Source: Theropithecus gelada
Taxonomy: Eukaryota > Chordata > Mammalia > Primates > Cercopithecidae
Reading direction: 5' to 3'
DNA length: 64,000 nt
Assembly: GCF_003255815.1 (NCBI RefSeq)
Contig: NW_020257756.1
Coordinates: forward strand, 904,210-968,209
Shown: one piece after another, positions 26,201-38,200 of the stretch
Layout: each line of letters starts with the position of its first letter
Numbering within the stretch: position 1 is the first letter of the stretch
The notes under the pieces: model-generated
What the model saw: only the letters and a program-made list of their open reading frames with translations
Databases searched by the model: none
What the model was told of the DNA's origin: nothing
Position numbers and translations under genes: made by a program

Positions 26201-29200
26201 AATTTTGAAAATTTCCACTCCAATTTATAACTCCTATTCTATGTATGAATAAAGTTTTTTAAAAAAATGTTTTAAAGAAAATGTCACAATTTTATGTATT
26301 TAGAAGAAAATTAATGACTAGAACTTACTTAGTAAAAAAATTTGCTGATTAGTTTCAGCTTCTACCATAGAACCAGGAAATAGATCAATTTATAAACCAA
26401 CGTGTAGTACTGAATTGAACCAGTGTTGTAGTGTTATCCTTACACTGGCTTGCCTGCCTTTTGTTACTCAGGAGAATATATGCATGCATCTGTGGTGCAC
26501 AAGTGCAGAAAAGCTTCACAAAGGCTGTTTCACTCAACATGTGCCACCAGCAGATGGAACAGACTGTGGTCCTGGAATGGTAGGTTTTCTTGAAGGGTGA
26601 GTCTTGTATAAAGATATTATCCAAGGATGTGATTGCTCTGCATTTTCACACCCTCTTTGTTATTTGCTGTCAACTTTTCTTCAGCTAGTTGAATTATTAT
26701 TGCCATGTTTGATATAGTACATTGTCAACTGAATTAAATTTTTAATTGTACCCTATTTCTAAGCTATGGCAGATGAATATTAAAGTTTTATATAGTTAGC
26801 ATATAAATAATTACATGGATATATAGTTATCTATGTATATTATAGCATTGTTATTAAAATTGAGGACAGATATAACAGCCCTAATATTTTGGCAAATTCT
26901 ACAAATTCAGGGATGTTTCCATTTCATGTTTTCTCCCTTGAAACTCAGTTAATACAATTGAAAGTTTTAAGTGGCTTCTTTAGACCTTATTGTTTCTAAG
27001 TGTATCAAGATACATTATACTGCTAAAATCAACCACCTACTGTGCTGCGTCTTTATTATTCCAACAGTCATGAACTTATTTAAAACTGTAAACATGATGT
27101 TGAATGATAACGCTTACCATGATAATGAAGTGTCTTGTGAGAGGATGAAGTCAGAGTGTACTTTGTGCTCCAGGACCTCAGTGGCCAGTGTTGAGTACAT
27201 TAAGTATTTAGTCTGTCAGCATCTCTGAGCTCCCTCAGTGTAAAAGGAACACTTCTTTGGCAATGGATTGGCTAATTCTGCCTCTTTGTTATCTTCACAT
27301 TAGCCAAAAAAGATAAACTTCTTAAAAATAAGGTCAGTTCAGTAGCTGAACTTGTGCCTTTACCACCTCTTGCTTCATTGAAATATTTATACTAGCTATT
27401 GCTTTTCTCTTGAGTCACTTGCATCAAAAGGTGTGTGTTTCCTATGAATATTGCTCACCTCACAAATTAATTGGTTACTAATATTTTATTTGGAACTTCA
27501 AGTTTTGTAGCAGCTGAAGTACTCATTGAAATAGTCTAACACACTAATAACCTTTTTGCAATTTTAGGATGAATGTTCTAGTGGGCTTTTTCAGTTCAGC
27601 TGGCTTTGAATTTTAAAATTTGATCTTTATATAACATTTCTATTTGTTGGGTAAGAATTATTTAAAGGACTTTACTTTTTTCTCAGTTCCTGTGACTAGT
27701 ATTAGTAGATAGCTTTTTGAGTAAAAGGTGGCATTTATGAGAGTAACTACCTGAGGCTGAGCAGAGGAAAAAAAATCTTTTCGAAGTATGAATGCTGGGC
27801 TGCTGATATTGGCAAATTTGAAGATGTTCACCTGATTAAAATCCAGGACTGGCACCTTCCTCTGTTCCTCAGCAACTTTTCAAGTTACTGTATGCCATGA
27901 ACCTTCAGGATTGATTGCCTGTGGCAAAAGTAGTAATTGATATATTTACAAATATTAAGAGATATACTATTTATAGCTAATTTATTAATATTCTAAATCC
28001 AGTTAGGGCATAAACATGATTTTTTGAAATTGAGGTATATGTAAGTATAATGCATAGATCTTAGGTATACAATTTGATGAATTTTAACAAATGTAGATGC
28101 ACATATAGCCAACATCCCAATAAAAATTTCTATCACTTTAAAAAGTTCAGTTGTGGCTGGGTGCGGTGACTCAGGCCTGTAATCCCAGCACTTTGGGAGA
28201 CCAAGGCAGGCAGATCACCTGAGATCAAGAGTTCAAGACCAACCGGGCCAACATGGCGAAACCCTGTCTCTATAAAAAATACAAAAATTAGCCAGACATG
28301 ATGGCAGGCAGCTACCTGTAATCCCAGCTACTCAGGAGACTGATTCAGGAGAATCGCTTGTACCTGGGAGGCGGAGGTTGCAGTGAGCCAAGATCACGCC
28401 ATTGCACTACTAGGGGACAAGAGTGAGACTTCCTCTCAAAAAATAAATAAATAAATAAACCAACAACAACAAAAATTCAGTTGTGCCTCTTTCGAGACAA
28501 CTTTCCTTCCTTCCAGAGAAAACTCCTTTTCTGATTTTTATTTCCAGAGATTCGTTTTTTCTTGTTCTTGTCAAAAAAGAGCGTCCTCTTTTTTGAAGGA
28601 GTGGAATGGAACAGGCGTCTTTTGTTCAACATATTTTTAAACTTCATCCATATTATCGTGTGCATTAGCAGTTCATTCCTTTATACCACAATATAATTCA
28701 GCTATACAGATGTACTGTAATTTATCAATTTTCCTGTCAATAGATATTGAATCATTTCTGGTGTTTGATTATTATGAATAAAACTGCCATGAACGTCCCT
28801 ATACAAGTCTTCTTGTAGCCATATGTTTGTTCTTCTCTTGGCATCGAATTGCTGGATGATAGGGTAAGTGTATGTTTAACATCATAAGAAAGTGCCAAAC
28901 AATTTTCTGAAGTATGTGCACCACTTTAGACTCCCCCCAGCAATGGAAGAAAGTTCCAATTACTCTGTATTTCTTGCCGACTTTTGATACTGTTAGTCTT
29001 TTAAAAATATTTGGCCATTCTACTAGGTATAAAATGGAATCTCATTGTGGTTTTAACTTGTATTTCCATGATTATTATCAACCTGGTGCATTTTTTCATG
29101 TGCTTATTAGCCATTTGAATATTTTCCCATTGAGATGGTAGGATAGGCATGGATTTATTGAGATTCAAGGTAAATGTGATGAAATGCTAAGATTTACTTT

Positions 29201-32200
29201 AGAGCCAATACAAATTAAAAGCAAAGGTGGTATTTGGGGTAGCATCATGTGGATTATAATAGATATAAATTCTCTTTTTAAAATTAATAAAACACAGTGA
29301 ACCCCTATATATTTAGCTGTATTCAGTATTAAATAAACCTTTTATTGAAGGGACATTTGAAACAAATATTCTATAATTTTGCCTTAACATTCTTCTTTAT
29401 TCTGTTTATCTTGTGACTATCTAATGAGTCTGTGTGCTGAACACCTTTGCTAGTAAATCAATTTGTGTGAAGACATGGTGAACCCTTCTGATAATGACTT
29501 AATTTTACTACATGGTGAATAGTATAATATTATAACATTTTCATGCTCTAGTCTCTCAAATTATTTTTTAAAAAGAGTAAGGATTACTTAAATTGTTCAT
29601 GCAAGATGCTTACAAAATGCATGTGCACACAGCACATTATGATTTTTTTTTTCCACTTCTAATATGGCTTTCTTATATTGAATGACTTTCTAATGGAGAG
29701 CACAAAGCATTTTTACTGCTATAAGCTTGGCTATAGGATTCATTCAATCAGCAAAGATTTATCAAGGGCCTACTATGTCAGGCACTATTTTAGGTACACT
29801 ATTCCTCATTTTCTTCTGTTGCTATAGGATACATGAGTTAACAAAACAATGTTACTGGGGGTCCTTGCTCCCAGAGCCCCCAAGATGGTGGTGGGCCACT
29901 TCCAAAATGGTGGCAGGCAGCTTCCAAGATGGTGGCAAGCCTTGTTTTCTCTGACCTGGGGTTCTTGGCCTCATGGATTCCAAGGAATGGAATCTTGGGC
30001 CTTGCGGTGAGTGTTACAGCTCTATTAGAAGCCATGAGTCATGGAAAAGAACCATGGAACCCAGTGACTAGTGTTCAGCTCGATTGGGATGAACCCAGGC
30101 ACTTAGCCATGCAGGAACAATGGCAAGCCTTTAGCCCAATCAGGAGCAGCAATGGGTGTCTCACTGAATCAGGAGCACAGCAGACACTGTGTTGGATCCG
30201 GAGGGATGGAAGTCAGTGGCAGGTCTGAGAGGGCAGCAAACAGCCGTGGTAGATGGTGAGTGAAAGCTCAGCTCGAGCCATAACAAACATGGACCAGAAG
30301 ACAGTGCAGCTGCAAGATTTAATAGAGTGTAAACAGAGCTCCCATACAAAGGGAGGGGACCCAAAGAGGGTAGCTGTTGCAGGCTCGAATGTCTGGGTTT
30401 ATATCCGGATCATTGTCCCTCCTGCTGTGCTCTCAGGCGATAGATGATTGGCTGTTTCTTTACCTCCTGTGTTTGCCTAATTAGCATTTTAGTGAGCTCT
30501 CTTTACTACCTGATTGGTTGGGTGTGAGCTAAGTTGCAAGCCCTGTGTTTAAAGGTGGATGCAGTCACCTTCCCAGCTAGGCTTAGGGATTCTTAGTCGG
30601 CCTAGGAAATCCAGCTACTCCTGTCTCTCAACAAGATCTCTGCCCTCATGTAGCTTAAGTTCTAGAGGGAGACTAGAATATTATAAATAATTAATATAAT
30701 AGTACCATCAAACTGGTTGGTGCCATGGATCAGAAAAATAGAGCAGAAAGCTGATTAGAAGTTTTATAGTAGGAGAGGGCAGATTGCAATTTAAAATATG
30801 ATGGTTAGGACAGACATTATATGAAGTTACCAAATTAGCTGTCTTAAAGGAGGTGAGAAGGTTAGCTATGAGGATATCTGGGGTAAATGAATTCCCAAGA
30901 AAGGGAGTAGCTGAGCTCCTAAGTCTGGAGTGTGCCTGGAGTGTTCAAAGAAGAGCAAGGAGGACATTTTAGCTGGAGTGAAGTGAAGAGAGAAAGAGAC
31001 TTATAAGGAGAAGCTGAAGGAAGATTTCGTAGGGCATTGCAGGTGTGAAAGAAAAATATCTTAGGACCCTTCAAGCTGGGAAGGTCTCAGGACAAACCTG
31101 CTTCCTATTCTATTCAAGTCATCACTTTGCTCACAGAGATAGATGGATATTCTGATTGCCTCCTTTGGAAATACTTATAAGAAACCCAAAAGAATGCAAC
31201 CATCTGTCTCTCACTTACCTGTGACCTAGAAGTCCCCAGTGGGGGGTGGGGAGGAGCTTGCTTTGAGCTGTCTCCGCCTTTTTGGAGAGAACTAGTGTAC
31301 TTCTTATGTATTGACTGATGTCTCACGTCTCCCTAAAATGTGTAAAAACAAGCTGTGCCCTGACCACCTTTGGTGCATGTCGTCAGGACTTCCTGAGGCT
31401 ATGTCATGGGCATGTCCTCAACTTTGGCAAAATAGACTTTCTAAATTAACTGAGACCGTCTTAAATTTTTGGTGTTCACACAGGCCATTGTGAGAACTGC
31501 ATATTTACTCAAAGTAAAATAATGAAGGATTTGAATGGATTCATACCTGATTTGACTTAGTTTAAAAAGAGATCATTCTAGCAACTGTGTTAAGGCTAAC
31601 CTATCAGGCACAAGAGTGGAAACAGACATCTACTTAGCTATTTCAGTGATAGAAGTAAGGGATGCTAGTGCTCAAATCAGAGTGATGGTAGTGAGATAAT
31701 GAAAGGTCAATTTTTGATACATTTTAAAAGGAAGTAGAACATTTATTCTAGCTAATGTATCAGATGTGGAGTGTTCGAAGAAGAAGAGAAATGATGACTA
31801 GGCTTTTGGCTGAACAACTTAGATCAACTCAGTAAAAGTGGGTTTTGAGTTGGGAGGGCAGGAATTCTCTTTTGGATATGCTGTGCTTGAAATGTCTGTT
31901 AGACATTCCAGTAAATAGTCATAAGTAAGTAGGCATATATATGAGTCTGGAGTTTAGGAGAGAGATCTGGACTAGAAGTAACTGTTAATAGTAAAGAATT
32001 AAAAAACCAAGATATGAGCCCGGAGAGACATTCCAACATTAAGTTGTCACAAAGAAGAAGATAATTTAAGAGAGAGATCTGGACTAGAAGTGACTGTTAA
32101 CAGAAAAGAATAAAAAAACTGAAATGTGAGCCTGGAGAAACATTCCAACACTAAGTTGTCACACAAAAAAGAAGAAACAACAGAAGAAAATGAGAACAAT

Positions 32201-35200
32201 TAATTATGAAGAAAGGAAGAAAACCAAGAGCCCTGGAAATGAAGAGAAAAAAAGTATGTCAAAGAAGAAAAGTGATTAGTTGTGCACGTATTGCTGATAA
32301 GGAAGACAGAGAATGAGAACTGGCCATTAGTGTCCTACACATTGTTAAATATAGTGAACCCCAAGTTTCTCTTCAAAGAATCAGTATGTCAGTATGTTCA
32401 GCTCTCTTATTCGTTGAATCTCCATTTTAAAGTTTAACTTCCTGGCTCTCTTTGCCTCCTTGCCTCTAGTTTCAGTAAAGAACTTTCCTGCCATTCCTAA
32501 ACAGTAGTTCACATCTGTTCTCTTGGTCACCGGTTCTGACCTAAGTCATCTTTAGTTACCTGTTCCTAACCATCCTTCTTGCCAAACTACTCACCCTGCC
32601 ATTCCGGCTCATACTCCTGCTCTTTTTAAAATAGCCAGTCGGAATTAGCTTAGACTGTGCAGTCCAACCCTAGCCAGTAGGGGAAGGACACAGCAGTAGG
32701 GGTTCTCTGTGTCAGGAGTAAGAACTCCTGCCCCTGCCCTGTCCAGATGTGCTCTTGCCATTGTTCCATCTGCGAGGAGCACCGTTTTTGCAGAAAGGAA
32801 AATTTGCCTTGCTGAGAAAATTGTTTGAGTGATATTTCTTTGCAGCACCAGGGAACAAGCATTTTGCATTTCTAGCAATTTGAGCAGATTCATGGAGGAA
32901 TAGGATATAAAAACCTGGCTGGGGCGGGGTTATGAGAGAATAAACAAGGAGTTAAAGAATGAACATGGCCGGCTCTTTCAAGGAGAAGCAGGGCAGTAAC
33001 TGGTAAGGGCAGTGAGATATAAGAAAGATTTTGTTGTTGCTATTGTTTTCTGAAAGTGAGAGAAATAAGAGCTGCGTTTGTGTGTTAATGAGAATAATCT
33101 AGGGAACTACTTTGCAAATTATCTGTAGTAACAGATTGTCTTCGTTCTTTTCTAAAATTTCTGATTATAAATTGATACTTTTGTACAAAGTAATAAAAAT
33201 TATTGACTAGGAAAATAAAATGGAAAAAACATTCAAAATATAAGCCAAATTTTTCTATGGGAAACAGCCATTCCTCACAAAATTAGTAATTGAATTATCA
33301 TATGATTTAGCTATTCTACTTCTGGATATATACCCAAATATTTGAAAGCAAGATCTCAAAGAGATATTTGTGCACTCATGCTCATAGCAGCATTATTCAC
33401 AATATCTAAAGGTGAAAGCAGGGGTTTAAGACCATCCTGGCCAACATGGCAAAACCCTGTCTCTACTAAAAGTACAAAAATTAGCTGGGTGTGGTGGTGT
33501 GCACCTGTACTCCCAGCTACTCGGGAGGCTGAGGTAGGAGAATCACATGAACGTGGGAGGTGGAGGTTGCAGTAAGCTGTGATCATGCCACTGCACTTCA
33601 ACCTGGGTGACAGAGAGGGACTCTATCTCAAAAAAAAAAAAAAAAAAAAAAAAGATGAAAGCAACCCAATGCCCATTGATGGATAAAAGGATAAATAAAA
33701 TAAAATGTGGTAAATGCATATGCTATGGTTTGAATGTTTGCCCCCTCCCAAACTCATATTGAAATTTAATTGCCCATGTAACAGTATTGGGAGATGGGGC
33801 CTGTTTGATAATACTAGGGCATAAAGGCTCTTCCTTCCTGGGTGGGTTTAGTGCCTCATAAAAGAGCCTTCAGGAGTGAACTGTCTCGGTCCTTCTGCAT
33901 TGTGCCCTGTGAGGATCCAGCATTCTCTCCTTCCAGAGGATGCAATGTGCAAGGTGCTATCTTGGAAGAAGAGAATGGCCTCATCAGACGCCAAACCTGC
34001 CTGTACCTTGACCTTAGATTTCCCAGATCTCAGACCTGTGGGAAATGAATTTCTGTTATTTATAAATTATCCAATCTTGGGTATTCTTATATAGCATCAC
34101 AAAATGGACTGAGACAACATACAATGGAATATTATTCATTTTTAAAAATGAAGTTCTGACACATGGATGAAGCTTGGGCATATTATGCTAAGTGAAATAA
34201 GCCAGTCACATGAAGACTAGGATTTCAATTATATGAAGTATCTGGAGTAGTCAAATTCATAGAAACAGAAAGTAAAATGGTGGTTACCAGGAGGTAGCAG
34301 GGAGGACAAAATGGGAGTTATCGCTTAATGAGCATAGCACTTCAGTTTTACAAGATGGAAAAATTCTGGAGATTGGTTGCATGACAATGAATATACACAA
34401 CACTATTGAACTATATACTTAAACATGGCTAAGATGGTAAATTTTATGTTATGCGTGTTTTGCCGCAATTAAAAATAAACATAAGACAATTTTTAAATTA
34501 TTTGCTTAGACATAAAATTTCTCTGTAAAAATCTTACAAAAATTTCGAAATGCTTACTCTCAAGTTGTGTTATCTTCTCTCAGTCTGGTAACTAATTCAT
34601 AGACTGGCATGAGTGCATGGTCATACTTGATTAGCTGTCACTGAAATGATGATGTAGAAGAGACAAGAGAATTGCTGGAGTGATGTTTGGTGTAGTGAGA
34701 AGGGATGGGATTAAGTGCACAAGCAGAGGGGTTGACTGTCTGGGACAGGGAATTTTCCATGTGTGCTAACAGGTAGCAAGTCTGAATGGATGAGTGCAGA
34801 TGCTGTTGAATGAGTAGAACAGGTGGTGAGAGACTGTGGGTAGATTCTTCTGTAAGTTTCCATTTTCTTGATGAAAGTAAAGAAACAAGGTTGTCATCTG
34901 AGACTTCAGATATGATAAAGTAGAAAGCTTTTTATGAGTGGAAGAGTGAATAGATACTTTGAGTAAAAAAATGGAAGGATGGAAATATACCATATTAACC
35001 TAGTATTTGGCTCTTCTATTCAAAAAATACCCCCCATATTCCATTTTACTATTTAATTTTTCCTTCCTCCCCAGTGACACTAAATCTTAAAGCCAAGAGA
35101 AATATTACACTCCTTTTGTATTCCACAGATCTTACTCAGTAGGTAGGAAATATTCATAAAATGGTTTCAAATGTAATCTGAATTAATAACAACTTGCTTC

Positions 35201-38200
35201 AAATTGTTTAGTTTGTTCTTCTATTGATCTTTATGCTGCTATTACAATTTTTGTGATGTTCTACTTAGAGGCACACATCATTTCTTTTTGTGCTTATTAT
35301 TTTTATAGCATTGCCGCCGTGGGCTATGTGTAAACAAAGAAATGGAAACACGTCCTGTAAATGGTGAATGGGGACCATGGGAACCTTACAGTTCTTGTTC
35401 AAGAACATGTGGAGGTGGAATCGAAAGCTCAACCAGGCACTGTAATCGTCCTGAGTATGTCTTTTTTATGTCACTATAAATTAAGATTATCTCAAGGCAC
35501 CAGAAAGTAAACATCAGTTTCACTCACTTCTAAAACTGGAGGTCAGTCCGTAAGTTTCTGAGATTCAGAAAACTTCTGGAACACTTTAAGTCATATTGAT
35601 TTATATTTTGGTAGATTCAGACATTAAAAAAAAAACCCTAAATAGATTAAATTTTATAAACTGAACTGAGATCCATTTTCTTCATTTTTTGTTTTGTTTT
35701 TTAATTTAGTATAAATTTTGAGACATACTTTTAAGTGTGAATGACAGTTATATAATGGCATTTTCACATTTACCGTATGCCTAGTGAAACATCCTGGCTC
35801 CTTTCATGTATGTGTTGGATCTTCTGGACAGCATATATAGTTTGGTTACCGATTTTTTTACTGTTTTGTGCAATGTGACATGTGATATTTTCCTTTCTCT
35901 GCTTCTTGTGTTATAGATGCATCATTGTCTTTAGCTGAATAAGTACTAAAGCATATATCCCCCTCATCAAACTATTTAAAAGAGCTTACATATTGCATTA
36001 AGATTTTAAATTAATGTTTCTGTTGTATACATGATATAGAAGTTGGTAAGCAATATGATACTCTTTACTTAAAGTATTATTAATAAGCATTTTTAATGCA
36101 CAAATGTGACTTACTCTGAATAAAATCTTGGTTCATTTAAGTTTTAGGATAAATTATACTAGAAGTCTTTATATTCCAAAAATTCTGCAAAAAAATTTAT
36201 TTTCTGGCATAAGCCAAAATAACATGGATGTAGATTGATACCATAAAACTCCTTAAATTGAGTGATAAATAAGATATACATGACAAAGATGTGTATGTAT
36301 TTTCTTGTTATTTAACAAGGCCTCTGCCTTTGTTACTGTCTTTGGCTCACTACATGTCTTTTATTCTTTCCAGAAAATGAGCAAACCCTTTTTTGGAAGT
36401 TTAAGAACAAACTTCCATTGCTGGTTTCATGCTAGTTAACCTAGTCAAGAATAAGATATCATTTCTGCCCTCTAGGCTCACTGTCCACGCTAAGGTGGAT
36501 ATTTTAGTGGTTCATTATCCATAGAATTGCTTAAAACTCATGTTACATACTTCTGTTAAAAAAGTGTTAGTGGGACTTCATTGGTTTTCTAGATCCTAGA
36601 AAAGATTGGAACTTTTAGAAGTAAGTGGCACAAATAATGTTGTACTGATATGCTTTAAAATGTAATGAATTTGACTAGGCCAAGAAACGGAGGAAATTAC
36701 TGTGTGGGCCGCAGGATGAAATTTCGATCATGTAATACTGATTCATGTCCAAAAGGCACACAAGACTTTCGAGAGAAGCAATGCTCTGATTTTAATGGCA
36801 AACATTTGGACATCAATGGCATTCCCTCTAATGTGAGGTGGCTTCCAAGATACAGTGGCAGTAAGTAAATTATGCTGTTTCTTTGATGTAAATTTTTCTG
36901 AGACATAAGAACACATAGCTTTATTATTATACATTTAAAAATGTGACCTTTTTCTTTTTTACAGTTCGCACAAAAGATCGTTGTAAACTCTACTGTCAGG
37001 TTGCTGGAACCAATGATTTCTACCTATTGAAGTATATGGTTGAAGATGGTACTCCTTGTGGAAATGAAACTCATGACATCTGTGTTCAAGGCCGGTGTAT
37101 GGTAAGTAAACTGTAAGTTTCTGTTATATTTAAAGTGACTTTAAGAATAATGTTTTTTTTTCTATTTATATAACCAAATATTACTTTTACTATCTCAGTA
37201 TGTGTTCTTATGCATTCCAACAAAGCAACCTTTGTTATCATGCTATCTATAGAAGTATAGTTAGCCTGGTTACTGGGGATTCTCTGTCATCAAAAATGCC
37301 TCAACAAAGCATTAAGTTAAATTTTCTGACTTCCTATGGTCTATTTTACTCATAATCAAAATAGAAATGAGGTCAGCTTCCTAAAAGATAGAAAATAATA
37401 GGATACAAGGATTGTAAAGTGATTTTGCTACTTTAAATGTAACCTTCTACAGTAACGTTTTCCTTACTGTTAAAACCATTGATATTCTCCCTTCCTCTTT
37501 CCAGCTCTCTGTCACTTACTTTTATGTGCATTCAACAAATATTGATTGAGTAGCTACTAGATGTCAGATACTGTTCAAGTCACCAGGATAAAAGATTGGA
37601 GCAGAGAACCCCACTTCCAAGATGGTCACAGATTTGTGGGGGAAATAGGCATGCAAACAATTACAATGTAGTGCTATGGGTCATCTGCAAGGTAGCACGG
37701 AGTTATTGAGGAAGGAGTGTCTAATTTTATGGGGAGGTGGGTAAAGGATTCAGCGAACCTTTCATGGAGCGCATGAGGCTTGTGCCAAGTATCGAAATGA
37801 GTAGGTTTTAGAAGGAGAGGAATTATGGGAGCAGAGTTGGAGTTAGGGACCAGCAGATGGTTGTCAAATGCACTTTTTTTTTCTTAACTCCTTGGAAACA
37901 CATAGAAGCATTTGAAGTCAAGGGAGAGATGTGATTCAGTTTGCCTATTGGAATCTTCAAAATATTGGATTTAGAAGATTGGAGACAGGTGGTCTAGGTC
38001 AGAGCTGATGAGATACTGAGTTAAAGCACAAACATTGCAATGGCAATCTTGAGAATGGATGGCAAGTTTGAGAACTAGGCTAGTGAATGTGGTCTAAAGA
38101 ATATAGTAAGTGTACTTCTATGAGACCAACTTTTTTAGATTCCACATATAAATGAGATCATATGGTATTTGTTTTTTGGTGCCTGGCTTATTTCATTTAA

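Larger units (their letters stand above)
29735..32350 (+). repeat. Long old interspersed repeat, family unresolved, split by two LTRs
   Basis: It opens like a widespread mammalian repeat (caaagatttatcaagggcctactatgt; ggcactattttaggtac). It continues at 30634 with gatctctgccctcatgtagc and at 31485 onward, with typical segments such as gagtctggagtttaggag near 31943. A solo LTR12-type LTR (29850-30630) and another LTR (31044-31480) interrupt it. I recognise the pattern but cannot name the family. Confidence 0.45.
33270..34485 (+). mobile_element. Old L1M 3' end, sense, hosting an Alu and a MaLR LTR
   Basis: L1 ORF2 end in sense (atatacccaaatatttgaaag; catagcagcattattcacaa) resumes after the Alu (caacccaatgcccattgatg) and after the LTR (acaatggaatattattcat). 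It ends with the L1 3' terminus (ttttgccgcaattaaaaataaa). Confidence 0.85.

Noticed and set aside
29850..31480. An endogenous provirus between the two LTRs
   Set aside because: The LTRs are of different families and orientations, each with its own target duplication. No gag, pol or env sequence lies between them.
33842..34094. Two overlapping 68-72 codon frames
   Set aside because: They fall wholly inside the MaLR-type LTR and are chance frames.
36697..36934. Minus-strand open frames opposite E6
   Set aside because: Shadows of the ADAMTS20 exon on the other strand.
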